From Ceratotherium simum simum (taxonomy: Eukaryota; Chordata; Mammalia; Perissodactyla; Rhinocerotidae): 64,000 bases of DNA. Below, piece by piece: positions 1 through 11,149 of this stretch. The notes under the pieces are model-generated. The model was not told the origin of the DNA. It saw only the letters and a list, made by a program, of their open reading frames with translations, and made no database searches. The DNA lies in contig NW_004454170.1 in NCBI RefSeq assembly GCF_000283155.1, positions 17,926,732 to 17,990,731 on the forward strand. The letters are read 5' to 3'. Within the stretch, counting starts at the first letter, position 1; every line of letters starts with the position of its first letter. A program made the position numbers and the translations under genes.

Positions 1-2026
1 TTTAAAGAAAATGCCCAGAACTGTTGGAAGAAGGCAGAAATCACGCTTGGCCATACCTGGACAGACAGCTTCAGGTGTGGCTGGCTCAAACCCGGCTTTG
101 GAGCCTCCAGGGAATTGGGAAGGCTCTCCCAGAGGGGGATGGGCTGGACAAAAGCACCAACAGGGTGTGCGTGGGGGAATCCTGGACACGCTCGTGCCTC
201 GTCACTGACTGTTGCAAACATGTCCTGACACATGTGGGTTCGCATACGCAGGAACAGATCTGGGTTTTGTGATGCCCAATGCTTAGACCATTTTGGTGCC
301 CTCTGTAAGAACACAAAATGACTGATATAAAATTAGGTATGAAAGAGCACATTTATTTTGAATAAGATAAGAAATAACAAGTTATTATGGGAGTCTTGAG
401 ATTCAGAACCTTTTTCTACCAAGGTCTCTTTAGGCAATTTACCAGAAATGCTTGCACAAAAATTCCCCTCTCCACTTAGAACAACACTCCTCAACTCCCG
501 GTACCTCCCGGGGCCTGGAGCCTCAGCCTTGTAAATTCCAGGTAAATCTGCCCCTGAGCACAAGCAAACAAGAGATTGACTTGGATTCAAGCACCAGAGA
601 ACAGAAGGAGCTGGCACATCTGTGGAGCAGGCCCAGGGGAAGGCCCTCACGCCCCACCAGACAGTGAACGCAGAGGACAGGTGCTGATGGGAGCAGGCAC
701 ATGAACACCTCCAACCCATCTATGCATCTGAGTGACAACAGCTGCAGGGATGTCCCTCACATGAACCCCAGCTGAGCCCCCCAGTGGGGCCAGTGGCTCA
801 TCTTGTTTGCAGGAGCTGTGCCTTTGAATAACGGCGACAAAGCTGGCGAGTTCAGCTGACCCGGCAGGCCTAACTTAGGAATTCGCTGAGTGCTTCCAAT
901 TATCAGGAGATCATTGCTGGTCCAGGCATGGCAGGATCCAGGTTCTCCAATCACGCATCAGGCTCTGCTACTCCCAACATCTCCTGTGTGCTCTGTGAAC
1001 TGGGCTCCAAATCTGTAGGAGGACACTTGTGGACTCCCCGATCATGGCTAAAACTCTGCAGTTTCCACAGATGTGCCCCCTGGTGCAGAGCAGGGCTGGG
1101 GGAGGACGTGAGAGGATTTCCCCCAGTTTGAGACACTTACCACCCTTAAGTCACCATTAAAACTACAGTGTCATAGACTACATTCAGTACAGTGGGTTGC
1201 AAACATTTAGTCCAAAAGAACTTTTATCTAGAAGGCCAAACAAGCAGATCAGAGCAATCCCTCAACATCACTCGCACTCCTTATTCTTCTCAAATACATT
1301 CAGTCTGGCATCAAGTCTCTCCTCATCACGGTAGCCAAGGAGTCCAGTATCAATAATAGCCAGTCACTGGAGTGCCCTTTCCCCTATCCCATCCCTCAGG
1401 TCACTGGAGAGGGGGCTCTGCCCTTCATCCTCTCATCTACCACTGCTCCTTACACAGAAAAGACCACTCTCCCCAACCCTTTTCTATCTCTCAGAATCTG
1501 CTGCTCAGGAAGACACAGAAGTACCCCTTTGAGTGATTCATTCACCAAAACATACTTGACCACAAAGACCTACCCATGGCTGTTCTCAAGGCTACAGCAT
1601 TGGCCTCCAAAAACACACAACAGCCAACCACCCACCACCACCACCTCGGCAGGCAACACCGAGGCCTCCACCCCTCACTGGCCCCCACCAAGCCCCTCTC
1701 CCGGGAAGGACCACTCTGAGCCCTACTCTCTCCCCTCTCCTCCAGCACTACGTGCCTCTAAACAAAACTTAGATTGGAGGAGGGTGGTCCTCCCTGGGCA
1801 TGACTTTTTTGTCCTGAAACACAAATGCTGTTAACAAACAGGAGGGCAAGGAGACCAGAATTCCCAATGGGAAAGTTTGACTACCTTCTTAAGATGATGG
1901 GAGAAAAATCTCACCTCATTCTTTGGCATCTCTCATGACAGCCAGAACAAAGCATGAATTTACAGATCAGTTAATACCTCAATGGATTATCCTACCACAC
2001 CAATGAAATAAAGAAAAGCAGGATTT
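1..2026. other. Non-coding stretch, no recognised repeat
   Basis: I see no gene, SINE, LINE or LTR here. Open frames are short and overlap on both strands, as expected by chance. Bases 800-960 read like old single-copy DNA (balanced composition, with a 'ccaattatcag' stretch), and 1610-1745 is C-rich. There is no splice-flanked exon that I can defend. Confidence 0.6.
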
Positions 2027-2325
2027 GGGGCTGCCCCGTGGCTTAGCAGTTAAGTGCGTGTGCTCCGCTACTGGCGGCCCGGGTTCGGATCCCAGGTGCG
2101 CACCGATGCACCGCTTCTCCCGCCATGCTGAGGCCGCGTCCCCCATACAGCAACTAGAAGGATGTGCAACTATGACATACAACTATCTACTGGGCTTTGG
2201 GGGAAAAAAAGGGGGAGGATTGGCAATAGATGTTAGCTCAGAGCCGGTCTTCCTCAGCAAAAAGAGGAGGATTAGCATGGATGTTAGCTCAGGGCTGATC
2301 TTCCTCACAAAAAAAAGAAAGAAAG
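2027..2325 (+). mobile_element. ERE SINE, full length
   Basis: This is a tRNA-derived perissodactyl SINE. The head 'ggggctgccccgtggctta' carries the A box, 'gggttcggatcc' is the B box, the body includes 'caactagaaggatgtgcaac', and the tail has two 'ggaggattggca...gttagctca' modules and an A-rich end. The flanks 'aaaagcaggattt' (about 2014-2026) and 'aaaaacaggattt' (about 2326-2338) form a TSD with one mismatch. Its open frame is repeat-derived and not a gene. Confidence 0.95.
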
Positions 2326-2384
2326 AAAAACAGGATTTTCCTGGCAAAGAGGGCCAGTGTCCTATGCCCCCATTATCCATCCCT

Positions 2385-2535
2385 ATGATCCTGAGGGTCA
2401 GCGGTTTGAAAATTACTGAGCACTACATCGCCCCACCACTGCTCACAGCCTTCCTTGTACAGAGGAGGAAATTGGAGTGGTCTGCCCAGGTCAGCCAGCC
2501 AATCAACCCTGAGGCGAGCAAGAAGCAGCCTTCCG
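2385..2535 (-). mobile_element. MIR SINE fragment (degenerate)
   Basis: The order 'ttactgagcactac', then 'gtacagaggaggaaattgg', then 'tctgcccaggtcagcca' follows the reverse complement of the MIR core (ends of cycle 'tttacagatgaggaaactgag' and 'cttgcccaaggtcac'). It is quite diverged. The longest plus-strand open frame of the region (2455-3150) starts inside it. Confidence 0.5.
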
Positions 2536-2539
2536 CATA

Positions 2540-3729
2540 GTAGGATCTGTCATTTGACACCAGTTCCTGTACCCCAGCTGAAGCCCCTTCCGCCTGCGCA
2601 GGTCCTGACACCTCCCAGGAGCTCTCAAAGGAGCAAAGAGAAAGGAGAAGCAGGACCCAGGAGCCCTTCCTCAGCAGCTACCACAGAGAAGAGCCTCCTT
2701 TCCCCTAGAAAGGACTGTTTGTTTGCGGGGGTTTTTGTCTGCTCCAGCTCTGAGCCTTTCAATTCCGAGCCTGCTGAAGAATTAGAGGAGATAGGACCTG
2801 AGACAGACACGCTGTCTGCCCCAGCTCACCCGGGAGAGGTCAGACTGCAGGGTGTGCGAGACACTCCAGGAATCCGCCAAGCAGAACCCTTCTCCTATAA
2901 GCTGTCAGAAATGCCACCAGGGGCTGGGAGACATTTGCTTAATATGAAACATTGTTCCTGGGGGAGAGGAAGGAAACCATATCAAGAGACCAATACAACC
3001 AAATGTTGGCAGGAGCTGCGGTGTCTGAAAATCACTAGTGGGATGCCTGGAATTCTGAATACAAATTCCAGAAGGTCTGAAGCCATCTGGTTAACAGGTA
3101 TGAATTTAAAAGGAAATAAATATTTTGCTTTTGAGAAAACTGAATCATGAGGAAGCCTTTGATGTGGCAAAAGAGTACTAGTCATGACAGTCTATGATAC
3201 GCCACAGTAACAAATAAATCCTGAAATCTTCATAAAATTCATCTTAATCCTAAAGGTTTGATATAACAGATTTATTTATTATTCACAAAAAGTCTGGTGC
3301 CTGTCAGGAGGCCTTCCTTCATCTTGCATCTATGTCCTATGGACACATGCCTTCAAGACAACGGAAGAGAGAGAGAGAAAAAGGCACATCCATCCTAACT
3401 ACCTCAGCGTGGAAATGGCTCCCATCATTTCCACTCCCAGCCCATGGAAAGAACCAGGCACACGGCCCCACTGTAAGTCCAAGGGAAGCCGGCATATGTA
3501 GGGAGCACGCAGATATCTGATGAGCGCCAACTATCTCAGCCACATTGAACCCCCAGCTCTCTGCCCAAATGGCTGATCTTTTTCCTAGGGCATTGAGCTC
3601 CCTATCCCCAAATATTCCATTCATTTCACTTTTGGCCAGAGCTGTCGTCAAACATGGACTAAAACACATGTCCTGACGAGCTTATCTCAGCCCAGGTTTC
3701 ACAAAGGCATGGGGCAGAGTGCTATCAGA
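2540..3729. other. Non-coding stretch with a long open frame
   Basis: A plus-strand frame stays open for about 230 codons to 3150. It is rich in Ser, Pro, Glu and Arg, has no recognisable domain or signal peptide, and begins in a MIR remnant. I regard it as chance openness in GC-rich DNA. Bases 3190-3300 are AT-rich and repeat-free ('aacagatttatttattattc'). Confidence 0.5.
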
Positions 3730-3743
3730 GGAGAGTGTGACTG

Positions 3744-3942
3744 AGGGCTGGCACCATGATGTAGTGGTTAAGTTCGGCACACTCCACTTCAGCGGCCCGG
3801 AGTTCACGGGTTTGGATCCTGGGCCTGGACCTACACCACTTGTCAGCCATGCTATGGTGACAACCCGCATTCAAAATAGAGGAAGATTAGCACAGATGTT
3901 AGCTCAGGGCCAATCTTCCTCAGCAAAAAAAAAAAAAAAAAA
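3744..3942 (+). mobile_element. ERE SINE
   Basis: The SINE head 'ggctggcaccatgatgtagt', a decayed B-box region 'gggtttggatcctgg', the body 'aaaatagaggaagattagca', and an A-run of about 18 are all present. A perfect 10-bp TSD 'ggagagtgtg' lies at 3730-3739 and 3944-3953, which fixes the boundaries. Confidence 0.95.
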
Positions 3943-4019
3943 CGGAGAGTGTGCCTTCTGCTTACTTGAGGTCCCTCATGGCAACAACATCCAAAAAGGC
4001 TAGGAAATTGTGATTCGTA

Positions 4020-4475
4020 ACAGTTTGTTCATCTGACAAATGTTTATGGAGCATTCACTAGGTGCCCGACACCGTGCTCCGTGCTGAAGACACAATGAGG
4101 ACTGAAACACAGCTCCTGCTCTCAGAGACCCTAGAGTCTGGTGGGGGAGGCAGGCACCAGTCGAATTACTTCACAGATATGTAACTACAAGCTAAGGTAA
4201 GTGCTAGGAAGAAAGGGAATAGAGAGCTATGGCAGAATATACAGGAGGACCCGATCTCACCTGGGTGAGTCCGTGAAGATTTCTCCAAAGAAATGATGTT
4301 TAAACTGAGATAAGAAGGATGACTAAGGGGACACTAGGCAAATGAGGTACCCACAAGATGAAGGGAAAAGTGTTCTAAGCCGAGGGCACAGCATGTGCAA
4401 AGGCCCTGAGGAGTGAGAGAATGTGGAGTGTTTGAGGAGCTTCGAGGTGGCCAATGTGGCTGAAGCTCAGAGGAC
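4020..4475 (-). mobile_element. L2 LINE 3' end
   Basis: Read on the plus strand this is the reverse complement of the L2 3' region in order: 'tttatggagcattcactagg', 'ctagagtctggtgggggagg', 'gtgctaggaagaaaggg', 'agcatgtgcaaaggccctga', 'gtttgaggagcttcgagg', 'caatgtggctgaagc'. It is an old fragment, well preserved in order, with no coding capacity. Confidence 0.85.
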
Positions 4476-5139
4476 AAAAGTGCCACCAGTAGCCACAACC
4501 CCAGGGGACACAATTCATATGGAAAACCATGTGTGTTATTTTTTAATGGGATTTTTGTTTCATAATTGCTTAAGTGCAGGGTGGTTAGAGTTTGGCATTG
4601 GCCCTTTATTCAACAGTGGGGGGAAATGTCTGTGGGCCCTTCTCTGTGTTGGCACTAGATGGTTCATGATCAGTGCCCCCCAGCTCCCACATGGCCGTCT
4701 CACCAAAGGTAAGGCCCCACCCAGACAAACACTCAGCAAGGCTTCCAAAGAAAATGTGCAGGGAAAAGACACAAACGTGTTGGAAGAGCAGACTGTAGAG
4801 TTATGACAGGCCTCCTTCATACCGTCAAATGCCTCGGATGCCTCAAATCCCATAAACATCTCTTCAGGGAAAAAAAACTGGTGAAAAGAAAGAAATGAGG
4901 GGTGAGCAGTTTATCAGGGGGCCCAATATGAAGGGTGTTTCAATGGCCCAGAAGGCACTGAGGGCCTGAGTGCAACCTAAGGGGAGCTGGGCTGGCTGCA
5001 GAGGACCCTGAACTTGGGAGTGCCACCCCCAGCCTCAGTCTGCCACTAGGGGCACCTCACTCTCTGGGGGTCCCAGGGGCCCCAGCTCCCTGTCCCCACC
5101 CAGACCTCAAGGCCACCAGGCCCTGGAGAACTGTCCCCT
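4476..5139. other. Non-coding stretch, no recognised feature
   Basis: I see nothing gene-like. Bases 5038-5050 contain 'ccactaggggcac', which resembles a CTCF core but is one base short. Confidence 0.5.
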
Positions 5140-5640
5140 GCCTAGATTTCCAGCTTCCTCCCATCCTGCTGCCCTCCCTTCCCATCTCCAGCCACCTCAG
5201 ACCTTCCCAGTTCCTCACAGCTTCTCAAAGGCTCTTCCGGGGCCCAGAACACCCCTCCTTCCCCTCTTCCTCCTCCTGCCCCTCAGCTCAGCCTTCTCCT
5301 CTCAGGAGACCTCCCCTGACCCTCAGACACCACTCTGTGCCCCCTCGCATCCTAGCGTCCTGCTCTTCACCCCATCAAAATACAATAAGGACCCTTTATT
5401 GCTGTCATTTCTTCCCTCTCAGACAGCCAGCTCCCCCAAAGCAGGGCCCACTTCTACACGGCCCACCACTGTTTCCCCAGTGCCCGGCACAGTGCCTGAC
5501 ACACAGTGGAGGCTCAGCCGCTATTTCCTGAATGCATGAACAATCCAACTAGGATTTAGTTTCCCAGAGCCAGGAGTTTGTGTCTGATTTATTCATGGCT
5601 ACATCCCCAGCACCTAGAACAGATGTTTGTTGAATGAATG
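5140..5640 (+). mobile_element. L2 LINE 3' end (two overlapping tails)
   Basis: C-rich L2 sequence ('caggagacctcccctgaccc') leads to the L2 terminal pattern 'cagtgcccggcacagtgcct'. A second L2-like tail follows at 5600-5640: 'atccccagcacctagaacag' and 'gtttgttgaatgaatgaatg'. This suggests either two L2 tails or an internal duplication. Confidence 0.75.
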
Positions 5641-5654
5641 AATGACCTTCTGAG

Positions 5655-5780
5655 CCAGAAAGGGCAACTTAGATGCCTTCATTTTACAAGTGAGGAAACG
5701 GAAACCCAGAGAAACCATAGACCTGCCCACGTTTCACAGCTCAAACAGCTGGGCTAGGCTCCCGGTGCCAATAAGCGAGG
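5655..5780 (-). mobile_element. MIR SINE
   Basis: The reverse MIR core is clear: 'cattttacaagtgaggaaac', 'cccagagaaaccatagacct', 'gcccacgtttcacagctcaa', 'gctgggctaggctcc'. It lies directly downstream of the L2 tail. Confidence 0.8.
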
Positions 5781-5789
5781 TCATCTCCA

Positions 5790-6385
5790 ACACTCTGCTT
5801 GTCCCTTTTTTTGGAGGAAAACATACACAGGTATTGATCCTCTCCAGAAGCAGCTGCCCAAAGTATTTATGTATATATGAGCGTGTTTATCTGTTTATTC
5901 CCCACCCTGCTCTAAAAAGAACTAGAGGCAGTTCGCCCACTGCAGCTCATGTCAACGCTGTATTTTCCAAACACAAGAACAAAACGCAAAGTAAAAACAA
6001 CCTGTTTGGAAGGAGGGGAGACAGCACCTCAAGCAGAACAAGTTTCCTTGGCCAGAGCAGAAAAGCTCCAACAGAGAGGGTTTCTCTGTAATCAAATTAC
6101 CAAAATTAGTGACTAAGAGGAACAGCAGATGTGGAAGATTTCAATTTTGCTGAAAGATTTGGCACAATGTCTCAAGGAACTGAATTTGCAAAATTCCTGC
6201 GTAAGAACAGTGTCACATGTAATAAAAATCTGGCTGCAGGACCACAGACGGGGGCGATGCTGACAGCCAAGCCTACAAGTGACGTCGTGGTCATTGACAC
6301 AAATCTTTTCCTCCTCCTTATCTGCAAGGGGCGGCAGAAGGTGCCTTGAGGAAGCTGCAGCCGCAATGACAACAATAAAACACTG
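5790..6385. promoter_or_regulatory. Repeat-free candidate conserved non-coding block
   Basis: Nearly 600 bp between MIR fragments have no repeat signature and an even, AT-leaning composition. Sites include 'tgacgtcg' (CRE-like, 6280-6287) and 'aatcaaattaccaaaattag' (homeodomain-like cores, about 6091-6110). A short plus-strand frame ends near 6349 but shows no family. Regulatory function is inferred only from the absence of repeats and from the motifs. Confidence 0.35.
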
Positions 6386-6389
6386 TTTA

Positions 6390-6545
6390 TTTCTATATAG
6401 CAGTTAACTTTCTAACGCCCTGTCAGCACACGATCTCAGCTGATCCTCACCGTCAAAAGTAGAGGCTCAGAAAAGTGAAGCGATCTCCCAAGTTCACGCA
6501 GCACATGAGCGGCCGGAGCCCAGCTCTGGGGCCCGCTGCTTCCCG
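6390..6545 (-). mobile_element. MIR SINE
   Basis: Degenerate reverse MIR: 'cacgatctcagctgatcctc', 'gtagaggctcagaaaagtga', 'tctcccaagttcacgcagca', 'gccggagcccagctctgg'. Confidence 0.65.
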
Positions 6546-6574
6546 CCCGCTCGCGGTTGTATTAAGGATTGAGG

Positions 6575-6725
6575 GAGCGAGTGGCTCATTGTGGGAAGGA
6601 CATTGAACTCTTTCAGGACGCAAGGGCACCGTATTTTTTAATGCCCACATGGCACTCTCACCCTGCTAGGTCAATTAGTGGCCCTAATGAGCATGTTTTC
6701 AGTGATCATTTCTTACAAGGGTCGA
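6575..6725. promoter_or_regulatory. Short repeat-free block with homeodomain-type sites
   Basis: It contains 'gtcaattagtggccctaatg' (about 6670-6689), two TAAT/ATTA cores in opposite orientation, next to 'cagtgatcatttcttac'. No repeat or coding signal is seen. Its role as a regulatory element is a guess. Confidence 0.25.
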
Positions 6726-6934
6726 GCGGACTCAAGGTGAGGGGAAAAGAGAAGAGAACACAGTGGCTCATCTCTGAATCTAACCACAGATGCTTCTCTA
6801 AGGAGCCCCAGGGTTTTCGTGAGCAATGTCCTTCCCAATAGTCCCAGGAAATAGGTGCAGTCATATTGCAAACTGAAGCCTTGATGTTTTCCCCCCAAAC
6901 CTGGCTCCCATCCATTGTTCTTCACCATGATGGA

Positions 6935-7690
6935 TGCCACCACCCAAATTTATAAACCAGAAACCTCAAGTCAGCCTTGACACCCTTTCCCTCACCCCCC
7001 AAATCCAATCCATCACCAAGCCCATCTGACCTCCTAAACAATATCCGTATCCACCTTCTTTGCCCCATCTCTCCCTCCACCTCAGTCCAAGCGATCATCA
7101 AGTTTTGCCTGAGATGATTCTGAAAGTTTCCTACTGTGAGCCTCATTTCCCCTCTTGCTCCCTCCAATCCATCCTCCACACTGCTGCCAGAGCGAGCACT
7201 TGAAAATGCAAATTTGGACATGTGACTCCCCTGATTAAAATGCTTCCATAACGCCGTTGCACCAAATCTTTAACACGGCCAACAAGGCCCAGTGTGGTCT
7301 GGCTCCTGCCTGCCTTGCTGGCCTCTCCACGGCTACCTTGCCCCTTCTCTCTCCAACCTCCAGACACACTGGGCTCCTCCCTGCTCCTTGTTGATGCTAC
7401 ATGCTCCCACTTCAAGGTCTCCCACCATTCTCTGTCCCCACCTACCTCCCCCAACCAGATGCCTAGTTATCCTTCAAAGCACAGCTCAAATGCCATGTTC
7501 CAAGGAAGCCAGCCTTCCTTAGCCCTCACGGCTGGGTCAGCTCCTCCTGACAGACGCTGTCATAGGACTGCGTGTCTAGCTTTTACAGCCCCTATGTCTG
7601 TTTAAATCAGATAATACTTCATGACAATGGACCACATTCATTCATTTACTACTTTATTTCTAGCAATAGGAACATCACCCAGCACATGAT
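6935..7690 (+). mobile_element. L2 LINE 3' region (long)
   Basis: This is the L2 3' region in sense orientation: 'catccacactgctgccagag'-like text at 7172-7195, 'gacatgtgactcccctgatt', 'ggcccagtgtggtctggctc', 'tccttcaaagcacagctcaa', then a degraded tail near 7640-7690. The open frames at 7290-7605 are L2-derived. Confidence 0.85.
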
Positions 7691-7730
7691 CAAAACTCTA
7701 TAGCTGTTTATTGGAAAAATACTTAATGGG

Positions 7731-7881
7731 GGGGCTGGGCCCATGGCCTAGTGGTTAAGTCAGTTCCCGGGCGCAGATCTACACCACCATTGGTGGCCAT
7801 GCTGTGGCAGCAACCCACATACAAAATAGAGGAAGATTGGCACAGATGTTAGCTCAGGGTGAATCTTCTTCAGCAAAAAAA
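7731..7881 (+). mobile_element. ERE SINE with internal deletion
   Basis: The A-box head 'cccatggcctagtggttaag' is followed almost at once by 'cgggcgcagatctacacc', so the segment carrying the B box 'ggttcgaatcc' is missing. The tail has 'atagaggaagattggcacag' and a short A-run. The TSD 'acttaatgg' is at 7721-7729 and 7882-7890. Confidence 0.92.
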
Positions 7882-7890
7882 ACTTAATGG

Positions 7891-8299
7891 ATGAAGCATG
7901 GACACACCATATGGGGAAACTGAGTCTCATCAGCATGAAGGACTTTGACAAAGGATGTGAAATCTGCCAGGATTAGGCAGACCAGGGGCATCATCCAACC
8001 TCTGGAGATAGATCTGGGGAATCTGCCCTCCTAAAATTAAGTGAAACGTTCCTATTCAACAGGATTGAAGGTTGGGGGAAGGAGACTCCAAAACAGACAC
8101 AACATCAGACCTAGTGGTGAGAAGGGCTGGCGAGGAAAGATCCAGATCTCCAACTCTTCTCAATTATCCACCCAATTAAGGCTGGGTAGACCATGGAAGA
8201 GTAGAAGCTGGAACATTCAAGAAAGTAGAACAGCAGCTTTGGGCCTACAGTGGTGTGAAGGAGGGGGCAGGCAAGGGGCAACCCCACCCTGATTATAGA
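7891..8299. other. Non-coding stretch, no recognised feature
   Basis: This is purine-leaning sequence without a repeat that I can name or a plausible exon. Confidence 0.5.
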
Positions 8300-8560
8300 G
8301 TTTGTAGGGCTCCCAAAAGCATCACCTGCTCACTAAGGGCCTTCCGTGTTCCTGACTGAATGTCTGGATGAAAAGCACAGTCTTTGACCTTACAGAGCTC
8401 AGAGTCTGAAGAGGAAACAGGTCTGTAACCACTTCATTGCAATTTAGTAGTGAAGTGCTACGTAAAGGTATGTCCAAGGTGCTGTGAGAGCCCGGAGGAA
8501 GGACAATTGACCTCTGGGGCAAGTCGGGAAGGGACTGCTCAGAGACAGTGCCACCGAGGG
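8300..8560 (-). mobile_element. L2 LINE fragment (diverged)
   Basis: The order 'gaccttacagagctcagagt', 'gtagtgaagtgctacg', 'gtgctgtgagagcccggagg', 'gacctctggggcaagtcggg' follows reverse-complement L2 ('gagctcacagtctagt', 'gataagtgct', 'tcagggaaggc'). It is diverged, so the call is moderate. Confidence 0.5.
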
Positions 8561-8857
8561 CTGCATCTGACTGGGCAAAAAGGTGCATCCCATTCTCAGC
8601 GTACTCCCACCACAGCCCTGGGCAGCTTCTGTTCTCCTGCAGTGACGCATAGAAACAAAACACCCAGAAGAGCAATGACTGTCCACAAGGTGGCCCTGCA
8701 AGTGGCCAAACCAAGACCAGAATACTCTGGTTCCTCCTCTTCACATCCAGAGAAGTGAGAATGCCACTCAGAGAAAGAAAACTGAGGGCAGAAGTCAGGA
8801 GGACAGCAAGTCAGAGGACATGTAGCCAGCTAGGTCCAGGGGTTGCCAGCCCACAGG

Positions 8858-9292
8858 CTACACTGGTTGGAGTGTCCCTCCCAAATTCATGTCCCCCAGC
8901 AACCTCATGTGCCCTTATTTGGAAACAGGGTCTTTGCAGATGTAATCAAGTTAAGCCACAGTCACACTGGATTAGGGTGGGCCTAATCCAATGGCTAGTG
9001 CCCTTATAAAGAAACGCACAGACACATAGGAAGAAGAAGCCCATGTGATGATGGAGGCAGAGATTGAAGCGATGCACCTACAAGTCAAGGAGTGCCAAGG
9101 ATTGCTGGCAACCACCAGAAGCTAGGAAGAAGCAAGGAAGGATTCTCCCCTAGAGCCTTGAGAGGAAGCATGGCCCTGGCAGCACCTTGATTTCAGACTT
9201 CTGGCCTCCAGAATTGTAAGAGAATAAGTTTCTGTCGTTCTAAGCCACTCAGTTTGTGGTAATGTGTTACGCCAGCTCTAAGAAACTAATAC
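8858..9292 (+). mobile_element. MLT1-type MaLR LTR (solo)
   Basis: This ERVL-MaLR LTR is in sense orientation: 'ggagtgtccctcccaaattc', 'tatttggaaacagggtcttt', 'ttagggtgggcctaatccaa', 'gcaccttgatttcagacttc', 'tggcctccagaattgtaaga', 'aataagtttctgtcgttcta', 'agaaactaatac'. No internal retroviral sequence flanks it, so it is a solo LTR. Confidence 0.85.
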
Positions 9293-9599
9293 ACTAGTTT
9301 ATTAGTGTAAATAATAGACTAGAGGACCAAATACATAAAGCAATTGAGTGAACCGGCATGGTCTCAGAAGTGGGCTCCAAAGTGGACCCCACTGCAGAGC
9401 ATGGCCTATAAAAAGGGGCAGCAGGTACTCGGCTCTAGCCAATCGCTGCCAAGAGGCAGTGACGTTGCCAAATTTGTCAATTTTTCTAGAGAAGGAAACA
9501 TTCCACACTTTGAAACCTCTGACTTTTAAATGTTAGCTCAAATGGTTTTTTTCAATTTGTTTTGTTCTTATTTTTTGCTTTTTTGAATCAGTGTGGGCC

Positions 9600-9738
9600 A
9601 GATAAGGCCAGACCAACCTCCCCATTTTGCAGATGAAGAAGCTGAGACTCATGAGACAAGGTGATTTATGTCTCACAACACATAAGTGAGAGCCAGGACT
9701 GAAACCCACACAGCCACCTACCACGTTGCGCTCCCACC
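9600..9738 (-). mobile_element. MIR SINE
   Basis: The reverse MIR core reads 'ccccattttgcagatgaaga', 'agctgagactcatgagacaa', 'cataagtgagagccaggact', 'gaaacccacacagcc'. Confidence 0.8.
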
Positions 9739-9739
9739 G

Positions 9740-10784
9740 TCCGCCACAGCACACGGCCTTCCCTCCCCTGGAGAAGCAGGTGTCAGATCACCCTGCGCAA
9801 GATACAGACTCCTGGTGAAAGGGGCGGACTCCTGGGCTGGAAGGAATAGGCACAGACCCAAAAATGCCCTCATTTTCCCCGCTGCCATGGTGCGCAACGG
9901 TTCCTGCCAGGCTGGGTTCCCAGGAAGAAGCTACATAGCAAAGAAGTCCTCAGCCACAGAGAGAGAAAGGGATGGGGCGAGGCTTGGAGAGGCATGGGAC
10001 ATGGGGACAAGGAGGATGCGTTACAAGTGTGGTGTCTGTCGAAGCCAAATGAAGAGCCTCCTCTGGCAGCACCTGGGATTCCTCAGCAGCAGGCCTTCCC
10101 ACCAGGGTGTAGGGTAGGCCGGCTAGAGAGGCAGAGTGAGCACAGACATCCCAGACAGTGCCAGCCAGTTACTGCAGGAGGCAGTGACGGCAAAACAGTG
10201 CTCACGAGATGCCAGGGCGGGCAGGTCTAGAAGCACGTCAGAAGGGTGGCGCCAGCTCTTCCCAGAATGCCATGCCCGTTTGGACAGATTTTTGCTTTCC
10301 TCTATGTGTTCCAAAAGCTCTTGGAAATGAGAGAGTCCTATTCAGTTCTGTTTGGACAGTGCCTGGTATGACGCTGAATATCAATAGCCCCTGCAACGTG
10401 CTCCTTTGTGCCAAGGAAGATGCCAGAACCACACACTCAGAGACCTCACACTGTGACACTCCGGGCAGCGTCTTCTCTCATGTGATGGGGGAAGCTTCTT
10501 GGAAGAGCAGGAGAGAAATGAAGACAGTGCTTTTCACTTTTTTTGTCCTTTGACAAGATGCAAGGGAAGCTTTGCTAAAAGTTGTTCATGAAGACCAAAA
10601 ATGAAATTCACAGCACTGCTTGGATCTAGCAAGCCCATTACACAGCCCCTGGCTCCCGATCCTCACTGGTCTTCACAGAGCTCTGTGAAGGTGGGCACAA
10701 GGCAAATGTGGGCAGGGGGAGGTCAGGGACTCCCACCTCTGGCTGGTAGAGATGCCCTCATGCCAGAGTGGCTTGGTGAGACCC
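9740..10784. other. Non-coding stretch, no recognised repeat
   Basis: About 1 kb carries no repeat that I can identify. Several mutually overlapping open frames of 60-140 codons occur on both strands, none with a recognisable motif. An exon here would need transcript evidence. Confidence 0.5.
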
Positions 10785-10827
10785 TCAAACACACACACAT
10801 ACACACGTATGCACGCACAAACACACT
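10785..10827. repeat. Short impure (CA)n tract
   Basis: Alternating CA interrupted by 'gtatgcacg'. The interruptions suggest an old, fairly stable tract. Confidence 0.85.
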
Positions 10828-10924
10828 GCCCGCAGAGCGTCTATTAAAGACAAAAAAATGGGGGTAGATCCGAACGTACAGCAGCTCCTGGGTTAAAACA
10901 TGAGCGATATGCAGAGGCACGCCT

Positions 10925-11035
10925 CTCTGCTCCACCCTAATCCCCCTGGCACCTGTGCCCCGCTATTTGCATAAGTAAATGGCAGCTCATTACAAACACA
11001 TTAGTAGCTCTGCAACCATGTAAGGAAACCAACCT
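10925..11035. promoter_or_regulatory. Motif-dense repeat-free block (octamer, E-box)
   Basis: Close together lie 'cctaatcccc' (OTX/PITX-type TAATCC core), 'cacctg' (E-box, 10950-10955), a perfect octamer 'atttgcat' (10965-10972) and 'acattag'. It looks like ordinary enhancer sequence and has no repeat signature. Function is inferred from motifs alone. Confidence 0.35.
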
Positions 11036-11149
11036 CCTGAACACTGAGCCACCGGAGAGTTCTCTAATTCAGTTTTGCAGCCCTGCGGCATGAAGCAGAG
11101 TCTGTTGTCTGCTGTCTGCCGTCTGTCTGTCCAGCTAGAAGAGAAAGAA

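Noticed and set aside
2455..3150. Open frame of about 230 codons on the plus strand
   Set aside because: It begins within a diverged MIR, has low-information Ser/Pro/Arg-rich composition and no domain, and no splice or promoter context. Chance openness in GC-rich DNA is the simpler reading.
5038..5050. CTCF-like 'ccactaggggcac'
   Set aside because: One base is missing in the core spacing, so it does not fit the motif.
6131..6349. Short plus-strand frame with protein-like residues
   Set aside because: The apparent start is GTG, not ATG. It has no family match that I recognise and lies in probable non-coding conserved DNA.
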